From Voacanga thouarsii (lineage: Eukaryota; Streptophyta; Magnoliopsida; Gentianales; Apocynaceae), in contig JANUWF010001723.1 of the NCBI GenBank assembly GCA_026120185.1, positions 496,001 through 560,000 of the forward strand: a stretch of DNA of 64,000 nt, written 5' to 3'. This document shows, one piece after another, positions 50,111-63,920 of this stretch (its first letter is position 1; every line of letters starts with the position of its first letter). The notes below the pieces were generated by a model that worked only from the letters and a program-made list of their open reading frames with translations, had not been told where the DNA came from and searched no databases. The position numbers were made by a program, and so were the translations under genes.

Positions 50111-53100
50111 ATAATATATATTATTATGTGTTTCAGATCAAAAAGGAAGCAGGGTTTTGGTTGATAGTGATTTCAGTGTATTTCCTTTTTTCCCACAGCA
50201 GAAGGGTGTTTATGGGGGTGAAGGATGGGTTAAGGGATTGGGTTTCTTGAGTGGGAGGAGGACTACAACAGGCTCAGTTCAGCTGTCTATGTCTAGTGGG
50301 TACTGTTTTTTGCTCTTTTCTTTATCTATCAGAGTGACTACTGTCAATCTGTGTATGTATATATCTATCTATTTTGTGTTGGTTGGCATTGGGATTCTCC
50401 ATTGGCTTCTTTTTTTCATGCTATGAGTCTCTCTGCAATATCCAATGGCTCTCCACTCTCTCCTCCACACACATCTGCTTCCATTATTTGGGGACTTTCT
50501 TTCTTTTTTGCTCATCATGCTTTTGTTTTTTCTTTTCTCTTTGAGGTTCTCTCTCTGTTAATCTTTCGCTGTAATTCTTTTGAGGTTCAAGAGGAGTAGC
50601 AGCATTATTGTGCAGACAAGATCTGTTGTTTTTGGGCAAAGATCCTTGATGTTTTGCTTATTGCTTTGACTGCCCCCAGTATTCCAAATTCTTGCCTTCG
50701 TAGCAAAATTAAATACTCTTATACATTATGTAATAACTTTTTTTTAATAAAAGAACTTGCGGACGCTATATAATATTTATATTCCTTAAATATGAAGTTA
50801 AAACTAATGAAATATTACTTAACATATTAGGAAAGAATGCTATATTTTGTAAAGTTATATGTACACTTCTTGTTACAGTGTGCATTATGCGAAAAGATTT
50901 GAAGAATAATTAAGTCAGTTTAAATAATAATTTTACTTTGTAAATTATTCTAACTTTAAAAAATATCAAAAAGTAATTGTCTTGCAATTGATTTTTACCG
51001 GTCAATATGTATTTTACAAATACTTTTGAATAAATACTTTATATGATGATTTAAAATTAAGAAATAAATAGAATTAATACGACTTTTTATGTATTAATTC
51101 TTTATATACATAATATGTATTTTTAAATTAAAAAAATATAACTTTAAAAATTTCTTTTATTGCATATATGTATAATTACTCATAATTAAATCTTTTATTT
51201 TTTTTATATACATAAAAATTTCTCGTGTATTTGATAATTTCTTTTAAATAAAATTTACAAACTAATTGAGTTACTAATTCATAGATTTATTAATATTCTT
51301 TCCAAACAGGTCCGATTAAAATAACAGTATTCCTCATGCTTTTGACGACTTCTATTATTTTTCTATAAAGTTTAACATCTTATGCAATAGACAATTTAAT
51401 CTAAGTAATCAATAAATATAGCATTCCCCATATCAAATTTCATAAAAATGTAGTGGCCTTTTAGTATTTAGTGAAAATTCCAGATGACACTTGAAATCTT
51501 TGAAAGAATATACCGAGTGGGGTTTCAACCCTACGCTATCCTACCACAAGTGGGCAGCACGATCCAATTACAAAAGGTTAAAAAACAATTACTGGCTTTG
51601 AGCAGCTCCGAATGGCCAAGAGTGATTCAGTTTCAACAATGACCTACTTTTACAACAGTCCGTTTTTCCACTGTCACTTCCACGCGCCCCTTAAACGACT
51701 TTGATTAAAAAAGAGTAATTTAACAAATGCCATTTTTTTCACATTATTTTTTTTAAAAAACGTTGTCTCGTGAAGACTTAAATATATAACAATAAGAAAA
51801 AATATTAGTGTATTTGTTTTGATATTTAAAAAAAAATTATGATCTGTTTTGACGAAAGAACAATTTAATATAAATAAATAATTTTATTATTTATAATAGT
51901 AATTTTATTTTCAAAAAATTCAATCAAAATGCACTAGATGGAGTCGATGTTTTTGTATTTTATTTTCTATTTTCATTTTGAGCTCATCCTATCAATGGGT
52001 TGTTGATGACGTTAGCACTTAGCTGCCTTTTGTCTTTGTGTATTTTGGATCTACTTATTCTTTTAATACTTGGTAATTCATTTCTTTGTTTTAGGTGAGT
52101 GCAGTATCATTGTTTACTCCATCAAGAAAATGCTCTTAGTATAAGGCCAATTTAAGAGTCTAAGTACAAGAATGGAGACCCACAAGGACCTAATAAACCA
52201 AAATTCCACAGTTTTGATTAGATGTAATATGAGATTAGTTGTTTTAACTCTACATTATTAACTCAATACTAATGAAAATCAAAATAATAATTTAATTATT
52301 ACTATTATCTATCATGTGTGGTTTCTATACTATACTCGTTATTAGACGAGAGAATAGTTATAAAAAATTACATATCATTCGTAATAAAAATATAATCAAA
52401 ATATAACATTGTAATCATATTTACAATTCATGAATGATAAATGATAGAATTATTAATAAATATAAATCATAATTAATACACCGCGTATAAAAAATATATA
52501 ATTTTATAAGATCTTTAAACTACCCACCGCTCGTATCTAATTGATCACGAGAAGCCCTTCTACAAAATTTTACTTAGTGTTATGCATAGATTTTTTTTTT
52601 TTTTTACCATTTCTTACTTTTTGTTTTTAAAACGGTTAAGATTAACCCTTTAAATTATAAGAATTGAGGTCTCTCTCAACTATCAACTCTAGATATTAGC
52701 AATCATTTTAACACTACATATACTTAATTTTATATGTCCTAATTACGAATCATATATTCGATAAGATTACTTTATTAATCTTTGTGTAAAAAAGAGAGGG
52801 GGTCCGGGGGGGGGGGCAGGGCTAGTACTTGTAGCATAGGGAAAAAGCAGATTTACATAACATTGATGGATGGATGGGAGAGTGGGGGCCAAAAGATAAC
52901 AGCCTTAGATTGTCAGTTAGGGGAAAAAGCTATGTGGAAAAACTTACAGCACTCTTGGTTTAAAAGGCGACTAATACATGATGATTAACTCATAAATGAT
53001 GCTACCTTATCAACCCATCAATTTTTGGAGTTTTGTTTCTTAAAAAAAATATACTATAAAAATATAAAAAAGGTAGATTTGCTGCCATTAATTATTCATA

Positions 53101-56100
53101 ACAAAAGAAACAATTATAACAATATGGCAATGTTATCATTGATCCCACTTCAGTTACAAGCATGTAAACCATCGATATGATTGTGTTCCTAATTTACTTC
53201 ATTTTCTCCAATTAAACTAACCCCAAGATTAGGCCGTCAAACATTTATTGCTATCTTCCAAATCTCTTCAATTTTTTTCTCCTCTAACTTAATCCACATG
53301 CAAAATTTCTTACTTCCTTTTGCATGAACCAATATTCTCTTGGGATGATACTTCATTTACGAAAAAATTTATTGATTGATCACGTAATACTGATAAATTA
53401 AATAAATATAAAATGTACTTCAATCCAATCTTACGACTAAAGATTCAACCTAATATTCTCTTAATATTTAGAATCGTATTTGATATATAAAATAATTTTA
53501 ATAGTATTTTATATTACTATTGATATCAATTTATAACGTTGTTAATTTGAATAATTGGATCTGTAAATAAGTTTTGACACTGTTTCATATTATTTTTTTT
53601 CAAAAAACGTAAGATCGAACGTCCACGCCCACCTGCATAAATCGGTCGAGTTAAATCAAGAATGTGTACTTCCTAAATAAGAACAAAAGAGTCTTCTCAT
53701 AATTTCTCCTATGAAAAAATTAAAACTTGAAAAGTTAATCTTTTTAAACTCCTTTACTTTTGTCACTCAGCTTATGTCTCGGGGGCTCATACTACTTTTT
53801 TTTTTCTGATATTTATAATCGCATTGGATGTATGAAATAACTTTGACTGTATTTGACTTTTTGGTTTTTTTTCTTTTAATTCTCTCTATTATCTTTATAG
53901 GAGTACTTTGCAGTCCTGTTTGCCCATTGCACAGCATCATCAACAAGAAAGAAGAAATGGAGAGAATTTTGGAAAGCTGAAAACCATATTTGGTCAACAG
54001 GGATACACAGTGTGAGAAATTCTTCTGATTCTCCCATAATCATTCATTGTATCATGATCCCAGTTGTATATTGTAAGCATTATTGGACAAGGGATCAAAT
54101 TACAAAATATGAAGCTCATTTCTTCTCGGACTCATGCATAAAGATGACAGTCACTTTACAGCAAATAGTATCACTCATTGATTCAGCATTTGTTATTTTT
54201 TTTTTTCCCAACACTTTCAAATTTAAATAAAAAAAATTCATCCTTAATCTGAATTTTAGATCTCTTAACCAGTGTCAGAACTAGGGAATAGCGTTGGCCC
54301 CAAAAATTTTTAAAATACTATATTTTTAAAAAATAAAAAAGTCTTTTTAAGTATTATAATTTATTCTCTAAATTTAAAATTTTTTATTTTACCTTTACTA
54401 TTATTATTAACTAATGCATAAATTTACAACTGATTAATAGGACACTTACTGTAAATAGTACGATTAAAATCACTACTTATCAAGTACAAGTTATAAGATT
54501 AATCTAAATCCTTTCATGCGACGTTAAGTAAAATAATAATTTAATTAATTAAAAAATATTCATTTTAACTAATAAAAATCACTAATTTAAATAATTTACA
54601 GTTGTGTATATATAAAAACAAGAAGACATATATATATAGACACTTTTTTTCTTTCTCTCTCTCTAAGTAAGTGTGTGTGTGTGTGTGTGAGCCTTCGAAG
54701 GTGATCAAATATACGAGATGGGGTTTCCAAAATTATGATTGAACATGTTCAATTAACATAAATAGCACTTTCACCAATACAACTCACCACAAGGACTTGA
54801 TGTAAAAATGGAGCACAAAAGTGGTAAAAAAGTTGAAGAAGACAAAGGCAAATGCTTCTCTTTTTTCCTTTTAGATGTAGACTTTTAAGCTATATGCTAG
54901 TAAAAGAGAGGAGCTACATGTGGCATGGGACAATGAGATGACAAAAATGCTTTGCCGGTTAGTTTTTTTTTAAAAAATTATTATATGAATCGTAAAATTA
55001 TAGAGCACATATATTTATTATATAATTTTTATTATTAAAATATAATATTTAAATGTATATAATACACATAGATGGAGTCTATACTAAAATTTTTTGTAAA
55101 AATAAAAAAGACTAGAGAAAATATTGAATGCAAATGCCGTCTGACTCCCTGGGGAGTTAGCCTAGTGCCAAAGCTTTCTAAAACATTACTGCCATTAGCC
55201 AGTACACACACAGACTATCTTCGCGCATGCATTATTTGTACTTTTTTTTGTCATAAGCATAAAAGATAGTGATTAATAATTTATATCATCATAACAATTG
55301 GAAGTTTCTCTCTTGACTTTACACTTGAATTGGTTTGCAAAGGTATAAGGGTAGAAATGACACTTTCACTTTTATTTTATCTCTTGACTTCAAATATTTG
55401 AATTTTGTCTAATTATTCTCGAAAATGTAAGTCTAATTATTCTCGAAAGTATGAGTTACTCGCATAAGTTTTTTGTTCTGGAAAGTTTGAACTCCATCAT
55501 AGTGTCTAAAGATCACTATATTTTATTAATTGAGTTACTCTGTTAAAATTTATTATATTCATTTCTATTTTGTTTGATTAAAATATAAAGAAAATAAATA
55601 ATTTTTTTATTATATTATTATAATTATTGAAGAATAAAAGTAAATATTTATTTGTCTTTTATTATTATTATTATTTTACATTCTAACCTCTGTAAATTTC
55701 TTGTGATTTACCTTTAATTAAATATAAAATTTTTATTATTTACTTTTAAATTTTTTTCCCCTCTTTAAATATCTATTTTACTCCAACTGAATATAATGTA
55801 ACAATAGCTCTTTAATGTTCAAGCTGTAGGACCGGCCCGAAAACAAAAATGGGGTAACACCATAGTTTCACAAGTTGAACTTTTGATGATCTTTTTCCTC
55901 AGAATTAATTGAATATTTTAGCACAAAACTCAAAAAATATTTAATTATATATAAATTACAATCTTACAAATAAAATAAATTACTAATAAGACTCATGCAT
56001 AAGTGTAACCCTTCTTGTTTTCGAAAGATTTTTTTTTTTTTTGAGATAAATTCAGTGTGTATTTTTATTTGATACAAGAGAGTATGCAGTCCAATTAACC

Positions 56101-57080
56101 CCTATTTAGCCTAGGAGTTGGGTTTTCTTTTCGCCCTTTTCTTTTGGAGGGTCGTGGCCCACTAGTATGTAAACAAATACGGGCTTTAACAAACTATGGA
56201 CTTCTCTTCATCTATGTACCAAGAAGCCCAAGATTTCATTATTATACTTAGTTAAAGAATACTTGGGCTTTTCATAAAATTAAATCCGGTCCACCTTGTT
56301 AAACATTGCACTAGGTGCCTCTTTTGGACAGAAGGGAAAAGGCGCAGGTTCTTTTTGAAGTGGTGTGTAGTAGAACTATTCAAAGATAGATTCTCGTCGA
56401 ATCAATAATTTAATAATTAAATATCTAATTTATAATTCAAAAAGTCTAAAGTATAAATACAAAACAACTCTTCTCAATTCAAAATTCTACTTTAATTTAA
56501 ATAATTATCATTTTTCGAAAACGGTTACATACCACAACACATCATATTCCCTTTGAGCTGCATCTTGATCCTACAAATTTAATAGATTGTTATTATATTC
56601 ACACAAACTCATATTTATCCAATTTCTATCTACTTATACTCTCAATTTCATCTCTAATTTTTTAAAAAATATATATAAAAGGTCTATTTAAATCATCAAA
56701 GGATTCCACAGCAAAATCTTGAATAATTGTTGTCATATATCAACGGCCCAAGATATCTCTTTGCTCATTGGGCCAGCATAAGGATCCAGCCTAATTTGCA
56801 AAAGTCCAGTTTCTTACATGGGCTTACTTCTGTAGTCAGGGTTCGTGATCCAATCCATTTCGTTTGGACAGTTTCCTTTCTGTTGGTTTTTGTAGAATTA
56901 AAAAGGGAAGAGATTACTACAGCATGATTTTTGCTAAACACGGGACCGACCTTAGATTCTTCATTCCACACGGAGATGCCACGCAATACAATCAGGTCAG
57001 AAACTTAGTAGTTTTTATTAAGAAATAGATTTTTTTTTTTTTATCTTTTGTAAATTTACATAGACCTGCCATTCAACGTT
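50111..57080. other. Long intergenic region, no supported gene
   Basis: No protein family is recognised on either strand. Bases 50150-50700 are T/C-rich and may include upstream regulatory DNA of the AFB5-class gene. Bases 50700-56700 are mostly AT-rich. Simple tracts include a G run at 52806-52816 and (GT)n at about 54671-54689. Small open frames at 52782, 54012, 55072 and 56727 are unconvincing. Confidence 0.5.
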
Positions 57081-57133
57081 CGAAGATTCAAAACGAGGAA
57101 AGCAACAGCGAGAAACGGTTGCCATCAAAATCC

Positions 57134-57136
<3 letters not shown>

Positions 57137-57172
<36 letters not shown>
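57137..57172. repeat. (TC)n microsatellite in the GEM-like gene leader
   Basis: A pure CT dinucleotide run of about 36 bp ends about 140 bp upstream of the start codon at 57310. CT-rich leaders and GA/CT elements are common at plant promoters; no TATA box is evident nearby. Confidence 0.9.
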
Positions 57173-57174
<2 letters not shown>

Positions 57175-57309
57175 CGTCCCAATAAATTTGGCACACACGC
57201 AGAGACAATTCAATCGCCTTCGTCCTCCGGCATTTCCAACACAAACAAGAATCCAATCAAACCTTATCGTTTCTCCCTCCACCTTTGAATTCGGATTCCT
57301 ATAAGAGCC

Positions 57310-60300
57310 ATGAATTCCAACCCATCGGAATCTTCCAAGCCTCAAGATCACTCTTCTCACCCTCCTCACTCTTCCGACTACGCTCCCTACCCGAAACTTG
57401 ATCCTAAAGACGTTACTCCGCCTCCTCCTGCCGCTGCTGAGACCTGGACCTCTGTTCCGGTCGGGTCGGATCCTCCGACTACTACTGCCACCACTACTAC
57501 TAATAATACGACTACTGCTGCTGCTTCTGGATCATTGCCAAAGGAGCATCAGGAAGCCCCAACTTTTAATACTCCGAGGTCTCCGGCCGCGTCTGAAGGT
57601 CCTGCAGCTCCGATCTCCGGCAGCTCTGCCACTACCATGCCTGCCGAGTCCAATCCCTATGTTTCTCCTGGTCCCGCCCATGGCCCCGGTGCCTCCGTGA
57701 AAAGTTAGTCTTCAATTAATTTTCTGATCCATTATTTTTTTTCCCGCTACTCTCATTTGTTAATCGAATTTAAGGTGATTGATTTTAGGTTTTTATAGGA
57801 GTTGAAAACCTAACCGAGTAAAATATACTATTAATTGACAACTTTTTAGACAGAGAAATTTGATTGTCTTATTATTGATATGTACAGATAATAAAGTTTA
57901 TAACTTCAATTTTTGTTCTCAAATTTTCTTTTTTTCATTTTTTTTCCTTGAATTGTAGATACCATGGATTCTGTGAAGGATGTGCTCGGGAAATGGGGAA
58001 AGAAAGCGGCAGAGGCCACAAAGAAGGGCCAGGATCTGGCTGGAAATATGTGGCAGCACTGTAAGTGCCATTTCTGATGAATTTTACTGTAATTTTGCAT
58101 TCAATGTCTGATTGTAGAGCCTCAGTTCCCCCTGCTTTTTTTTGGGGGGTCTGTTTATTGCATTTGATGAAGAGTGGAAAATATTGTAAACTATATGTGT
58201 TGGGATTCCTTTGAAGGTCTGAGTATTGCTGTGTTGGTAGAACCAGACGCACTTGAATTACTGTGATAATTCATAATAATGTTGAAATTGAAGGTTTTGC
58301 TCTTCGTGTTTTTTATTTGCAAGAATCTTGACTGCTGATGTCACTAGGTTCCCATTGTTAAATGTTGTTGATGAATTTGCTGTAGACTAATTTGAATTCT
58401 CTTTTGCATATAGATATAAAACAAGTTTTGTTGAGATAGCAAAGAATTAATATCATAACATAGCAACAATTATCTCTGACTTGAAGCAACTTGGGATTCA
58501 TTATGGCACTACAAATGAAACAATATTTCTTAGAATTGCTGAATCATGCAGCATCATATGATAGTTTTAACGTTGAGATAAAATTTAAAGGGCAAAGCTA
58601 AACAATTCTGGGCTTATTGTTTGCAGTCATTTATGCCGTTTCTGCTGGGTGCATCTAGTATTGTTATCATCTCTCTGTATGGATCCCTGAGACAGCTAGA
58701 TTTGTCTATGGCCTTGGTGCAGATGATAGTTGAAACCTCTTGCTAATGCTTGATCTCTTTTCAGAAGGTTCTGCTTGATTAGTACCCTGGTTTCCACTTT
58801 CCTGGTCCTTTGCTTCTCCGTAACTGGAGAGTCTAAAGTTGAATTTTTGGACATTGAAGAATGTTGATAATACCTTCTCTTTTTGTTCAACTATCTCTTA
58901 TGCTTTTTTCTGTTGAAACTACATCTCTTGGTATAATATGCACTATAACGTATTTAGTAATCTCTCCTCCCTGCTGCTTATTTAAGTTTTGAATGTATAT
59001 TTTATAGAATTTGTAGGACTATGTCCTTTTTGTGATTGCATATGTACTTGGCTTTTCTCCATGGGAGTTTCGCTGCTGTCTTTGATGATCTAATTAAAAA
59101 AACAATCTGTTTCTTGATCTTTCTATCTCTTGCATGCATTCACATAAACACAAAGTAAGTCTTGCACGTTAATGCTTGGTAGTGGCTTTGGCTTATTGTT
59201 ACATTGAAATGCAATTTACTTTTGGATCCTTTATAGACTCTTCTAGGATTTACCATTTTTCATATTATTCTGAATATAAACTGTTCATCTTTTTCAATTA
59301 GTGAAAACTGGCCCAAGTATGGCTGATGCTGCTGTTGGGAGAATAGCTCAGGGAACAAAAGTTTTGGCAGAAGGAGGTTATGAGAAAGTGTTTAGACAAA
59401 CCTTTGAGACCGTCCCAGAAGAGAAACTCCTAAAATCCTATGCCTGCTACCTGTCTACTTCTGCTGGTCCAGTCATGGGAATCTTGTATTTGTCGAGTGC
59501 GAAATTAGCTTTCTGTAGTGACAATCCACTTTCATATAAAGTTGGTGAAGAGACACAATGGAGCTATTACAAGGTAAGCAATACTTCATTAGCAATTGTG
59601 TTGTTTACCTGAGTTCATTTTAGGGCTGGAATATCTATCCTGAAAGTAATGAACTTTTTAGAAATCTTATATATTGCTATGCTCTAATTCTTCATTTGGC
59701 AATTAATGACCAATTGGTGCATTCTCCAATTAAAGCACTGAGTTGGATTATGTATTTACTATTTAGCTGAATTGACGATTACATGATCTTAAAAACTTTT
59801 TGTTACTCTGAAAGGATCTTGTCCTTGTTTCTAAGTTTATGGTGAGCCTTGTGTTATTAAGGCAAGTGCCTAGGCACTAAGGCGAGGCGAGGAGAGGCTG
59901 AGGCACTTCAAAGGTCTCTCTAGGCGAGGCTATTTTAATAAGGCACAGTGCTTGAGTCGCCTAGGCGCAGGGCCTAAGGTGCTCTAGGCAAACGCTTGTT
60001 TAAAATTGACCTTTTAGATATCTTTTATAACAGTTGTCTGTCATCATTGACTGATTTAAATTGACTTATTAACTGCCCTTTTTAACAATTGTTTGTCATA
60101 CCTATTTGAATAGCTATTTGTCATTTTATATATTATGTGTCACAACAGACTATATATTTACTATATTAGACCTTTCTTAAAAGAAGAAATAAGGGTAAAA
60201 TAGTAAAAGAAGGGGTAGACAACTGAGATAAAACAAAACATTGGCTGCAAGCTTAGAAATTAAAAAAGTTTAGATATATAATTAAAAGATCTTTGTTATT

Positions 60301-61172
60301 AAGCATTTAATTCATTGATTATATATACACTTTATTTACTAGATATATATAAATTTTATATTTCTAAAAGGCATCTTGTATTATTAAGGCGATCACTTTT
60401 TTAGTGCCTAGCGACTCAGGCGATACTAGGGTGAAGTTCCTCGAAGGCGCTTTGCGCCTTAAATAACCTTGTGAGCAGTTACAATAAATCAATTGTTGTG
60501 CAATGTCAAGAGTTGGGTAATTTAGGTTTCCTGTCAAATGAACTTGCTTTATATTTTAAAATAAAAATAAAAGTGAAACTATTATACTTCTTTTGCAAAA
60601 TTTAAATTTTTGTACCACTAATTAATGAACTTTTCATCAAAATAGATAAACCTGTATTCTTCCTTGCACTGACATGTCTCTTCTTTTCAATTTACACCAC
60701 CAAAATTGTCTATCGTTCTGACTTAGTTTTTCGAGTTCTGCCTACCATTCTTATCATAGTCTGAAATCTTCAGATTTTTCCACTTTTGCCAGGATAGCTC
60801 ACCCAATTTTATTTTCTTTTTTATGCTCCACTATGTGAGATCTGAGGTGGATATTTACTGTTTTGTCCCTTGTTAATGCTTGTTAAAAGTTAGGCTTTTA
60901 CTTGTGGAGATTGTTCATCAGTCTAGATTCCAATTCTTTTCAAACAAATTATCAATCCAATTACTATTTACCAAACTGATTTTGTCTGCAAACAGGTTGT
61001 TATCCCCTTGCATCAACTGAAAGCAGTTAATCCTTCGACAAGCAAAGCTAATGCAGCTGAAAAATACATCCAGATCATCTCTGTTGATAACCACGAGTTT
61101 TGGTTCATGGGGTTTGTAAACTATGACAGCGCGGTAAAAAGTCTGCAAGGTGCTTTGCAGATATTTCATTAG
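57310..61172 (+). CDS. GEM-like GRAM-domain protein (four exons)
   Basis: This is a member of the plant GEM-like / ABA-responsive GRAM family (relatives of GLABRA2 expression modulator). These are membrane- or chromatin-associated regulators with a lipid-binding GRAM fold. Exons are 57310-57703, 57959-58060, 59302-59573 and 60996-61172, total 945 nt (314 aa). All introns are GT/AG with consistent phases. Residues 1-130 are low-complexity, rich in Pro, Ser and Thr. Residues 133-165 hold the family signature [24 protein letters not shown] lies at about 190-275 ([20 protein letters not shown], then [20 protein letters not shown], then [14 protein letters not shown]). The end is [20 protein letters not shown] then a short tail. 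Length fits the family. Intron 3 (59574-60995) contains a hAT-like MITE. The exact paralogue and function are not resolved. Confidence 0.96.
59848..60468. mobile_element. hAT-like MITE in intron 3 of the GEM-like gene
   Basis: This 621-bp element is rich in AAGGCG/GGCGAGGCG/CGCCTAGGCG motifs at both ends and AT-rich in the middle. The ends are imperfectly inverted: CTTGTGTTATTAAGGC on the left and GGTTATTTAAGGCGC (reverse complement) on the right. The flanks TGGTGAGC (59840-59847) and TTGTGAGC (60469-60476) agree at 7 of 8 positions, suggesting an 8-bp hAT-type duplication. It has no coding capacity and lies clear of the splice sites. Confidence 0.75.
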
Positions 61173-62700
61173 CACGTAGCAAGAGAGCATGATCAGGATG
61201 CATAATCTCATGGCTTGCATTGGTGGTGTTGATATAAATTTGGTCGAATGTGGTTATTTGGGGTGCAGTATATATTTTTTTTACATTTACAATTCTTGTG
61301 TCATGGTTTTTGTGCATTATCGCAGGTCATTTGTTCAATGTATTTTATTTATTCAGAGTTAAATGATACAGCAATTTCGTGCATGTTTTAGAATGTGTTA
61401 TTGCAACTCCATGTATGCTTTTTCTTGTTGCCAGTAAATTAATAGTTTCTCTAAAAACCACCTTGCTAGTGATTTGGGTTGAAACTGTTTTTAACATCCC
61501 CTCCCCCCCGCGGGTGTTTGAGTCTGTCTGACTGTAACTTAAGCGTTCTTATTTTTCTCTTGTATTAGGGGTTTAATGTAAAATTTTCCTGAAAATGATT
61601 GAGGATGATAATTTTTGCGATCTGGACGTGAACGGGGATGGGCCGGGCGCAGTGGGCAATAGCCCAGGTCCAGCTCACCTTAGCCCGTCATGAAGTGACC
61701 TAGCACTTGCCTACACGAATTCATGTCTTGTCATCTTTTCGTGTGGCCCTTGGATGGTTCATCTAGATTTTTTTTTTTAGCTTTGTGGTCCTTAAGAAAA
61801 TCTAATGAAGATAATAATTTCAAAAAGCCCTGAAAAGAAAGGCTTCTGAAAGAACTAATCAAGAGAGGGGACCAGCCAAATCCAGAGAGGACGATTTGCC
61901 AATCTATGTATGTGGTGGGGGAAGGTCAATACTGCACTATGTATGTCCAAAACACTGGAAGCATGGGGGCTATAGACTGGGGTTTATTTGAGTACATAAT
62001 ATAAGATTTTAAAATACTCGTGAAGTGTCTTGAAATAAATATGTATAGCACATATCAATTTACTAGTCGAGTATTTGTCATTTTTTACAAGTTAAGAGTA
62101 CTCATCGTTGCTTACAAGTTAAAAATATAAAGCTTAAATTCTCATTTGATCATGAATTATACATTTATGAGAGCTTTTTTTTTTTTTTTAATCATCATAA
62201 TGCACATTTTAAAATAAAAAATTATATTCGATTTAGTATAAAAATCAGAATAGCGAGAATTTATTAGAGTGCACGGGATAATAATCTTGGGAGTTACCTT
62301 TTACTTTATTTGGATTTGTTAATTTATCTTAATTTCTGAAGGTAGATGGGTACACCCCAGATGTACTGGAGAGAAATGAAATGTAACAGAACTTTAATGA
62401 AATGACAGCAGCTTTGTTAGCTTCCGAACTATGCCACTGTGAACTTTTTTTTCCTTTTCCCCCCTAATGATTCCCTTGAGGAATTCAAATCTACACTTGA
62501 AGCTCTGAAAAGCGTCTTAAACTTTTAACTAAACATATCTCATATATTTGGACCAGCATTACAAAACCAAAAATTTTGGTTTTAGTTACCAGAATAAAAC
62601 TGACTATACATATTTGTATGTGTAATAGTGTATTCTAAGAATAGAACACCAAAAAAAAGACTGATTGGTTAAGAGTGTTGAATTAACACCTTGTCATTAT
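61173..62700. other. 3' flank of the GEM-like gene and intergenic DNA
   Basis: The first 200-400 bp are the likely 3' untranslated region (T-rich, with AATGTATTTTATTTATTC near 61335). A GC-rich patch occurs at 61630-61700. No gene or transposon protein is visible. Confidence 0.5.
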
Positions 62701-62724
62701 TATTTACAAAAGAAAATGAACTAA

Positions 62725-62900
62725 TACTCTCGGGACATATGGCACAGTAAATAAAGGATAATTTTATAGATGATAGTGCTCTGTAAAGTCACAGATTCAA
62801 TTTTTGCCTGTGCATTACACATGCGATTTACATCTTCGGGCCCCAAAACAGGGGTTGTGGTGAATTTATCACTTAACAATGCCTTATGTTAGAGTGGGAA
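62725..62900 (+). mobile_element. Possible tRNA-derived SINE remnant
   Basis: The order ATGGCACAGTAAATAAAGGA, then GATAGTGCTCTGTAAAGTCA, then CAGATTCAATTTTTGCC resembles the A-box/B-box layout of plant tRNA-derived SINEs (B box consensus GGTTCGANNCC, here degenerate). It is followed by TGTGCATTACACATGCGATT. No target duplication or clean 3' tail was identified, so this is tentative. Confidence 0.35.
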
Positions 62901-63740
62901 TCCATATATTCTTTTTATTTAATTCCAAACGAACGATTATTTTTTTTCAATTGACAGAATTTTTTAAGAAAGTCTGATCATACATTAATATTTTTCTTGT
63001 TTTCTCACATTTCTCATCAGAGCTTCTCATAATTCAATAACTAGTCAATACATCTTAGGCAATTTGGCATTTTTAGTCCCTAAACTATTTGTTATTTGTA
63101 AATTTGGTCATTTATCTTTATTTTTAGATTATTAGATCATTCTCTCTTTTATATTGGCAAGTTTGATCCTTCCGTCCATCTTGAGACAGTCAATTCAAGT
63201 CAACGTTATTTTTTGTCCTCAAACAACAAACTCACAAGAGTATTTTCAGACGTAAAAATTTTTCCCTCCTAATACTTGACCACGTGCCGCACGTGGTCTT
63301 TCCAAAACCTTCTCTCTCCCTTAATCCATTTCTCAACCAAACACCCTCTCTATCCCCTCTCTTGACTTTCTCTTCTCTCAGCTTCCTTTCTGCCGCCATT
63401 TTTTCTTCTTTCTTCTTTTCTGAAAGACTCCTTTTTTTTCCTTTGTGTTACTTCCAATCTGGGTAGAGTATTTGGCGGAATCACTTTGGAAGGCGTGTTC
63501 TTTGAGGCGACATTATTTGAAGAAGTGCTCTTAGATCACTTGATGGGTTGGATCAAAGTGTGGCTTTGATAGATTTTGACTTTTTAGGTCTCAAAAGAAC
63601 CTCTCTTGCCCAAATATTCTACCCAATCTCTATTTTTCTTCATTCTTGTTTTCTGTAAAGACTCTTCATTTTTTTTTCATTTTGCATACCTTCCATTCAT
63701 TCTACATAGAGCTCACTATTAGAGGTTTCACATAGACACG

Positions 63741-63920
63741 ATGAAGGATGCAAAAAATGAAGATTGTGAATCCCATCAATCGAATTCAAGGTGTCATGAT
63801 AGAAGCAAGATCGATGGCAACCCCCTATCAAGATGCTATTGTGGAATTCCAACTGTGATCGGGACATCGTGGATAGATCTGAACCTAGTAAAACAATTTG
63901 TTACTTGTGAAAATAAGGAG
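63741..63920 (+). CDS. GRF-type zinc-finger protein, first exon (gene runs off the window)
   Basis: The exon starts at ATG 63741 and ends at a good donor (AAGGAG|GTAAGT) after 60 codons, phase 0. Residues 32-56 (RCYCGIPTVIGTSWIDLN to FVTCENKE) fit the start of a GRF zinc finger (CxCG...TSWT..NPGRRF..C), a small nucleic-acid-binding domain. The usual NPGRRF is altered to NLVKQF. The second half of the finger would lie in the next exon, beyond 64,000. The preceding 450 bp are CT-rich and leader-like. It could be a host gene or a transposon-associated GRF-zf fragment; the altered core motif hints at decay. Confidence 0.6.

Noticed and set aside
51520..51600. tRNA-like or trapped functional RNA in a GC-richer patch
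   Set aside because: No cloverleaf or paired A and B boxes could be drawn.
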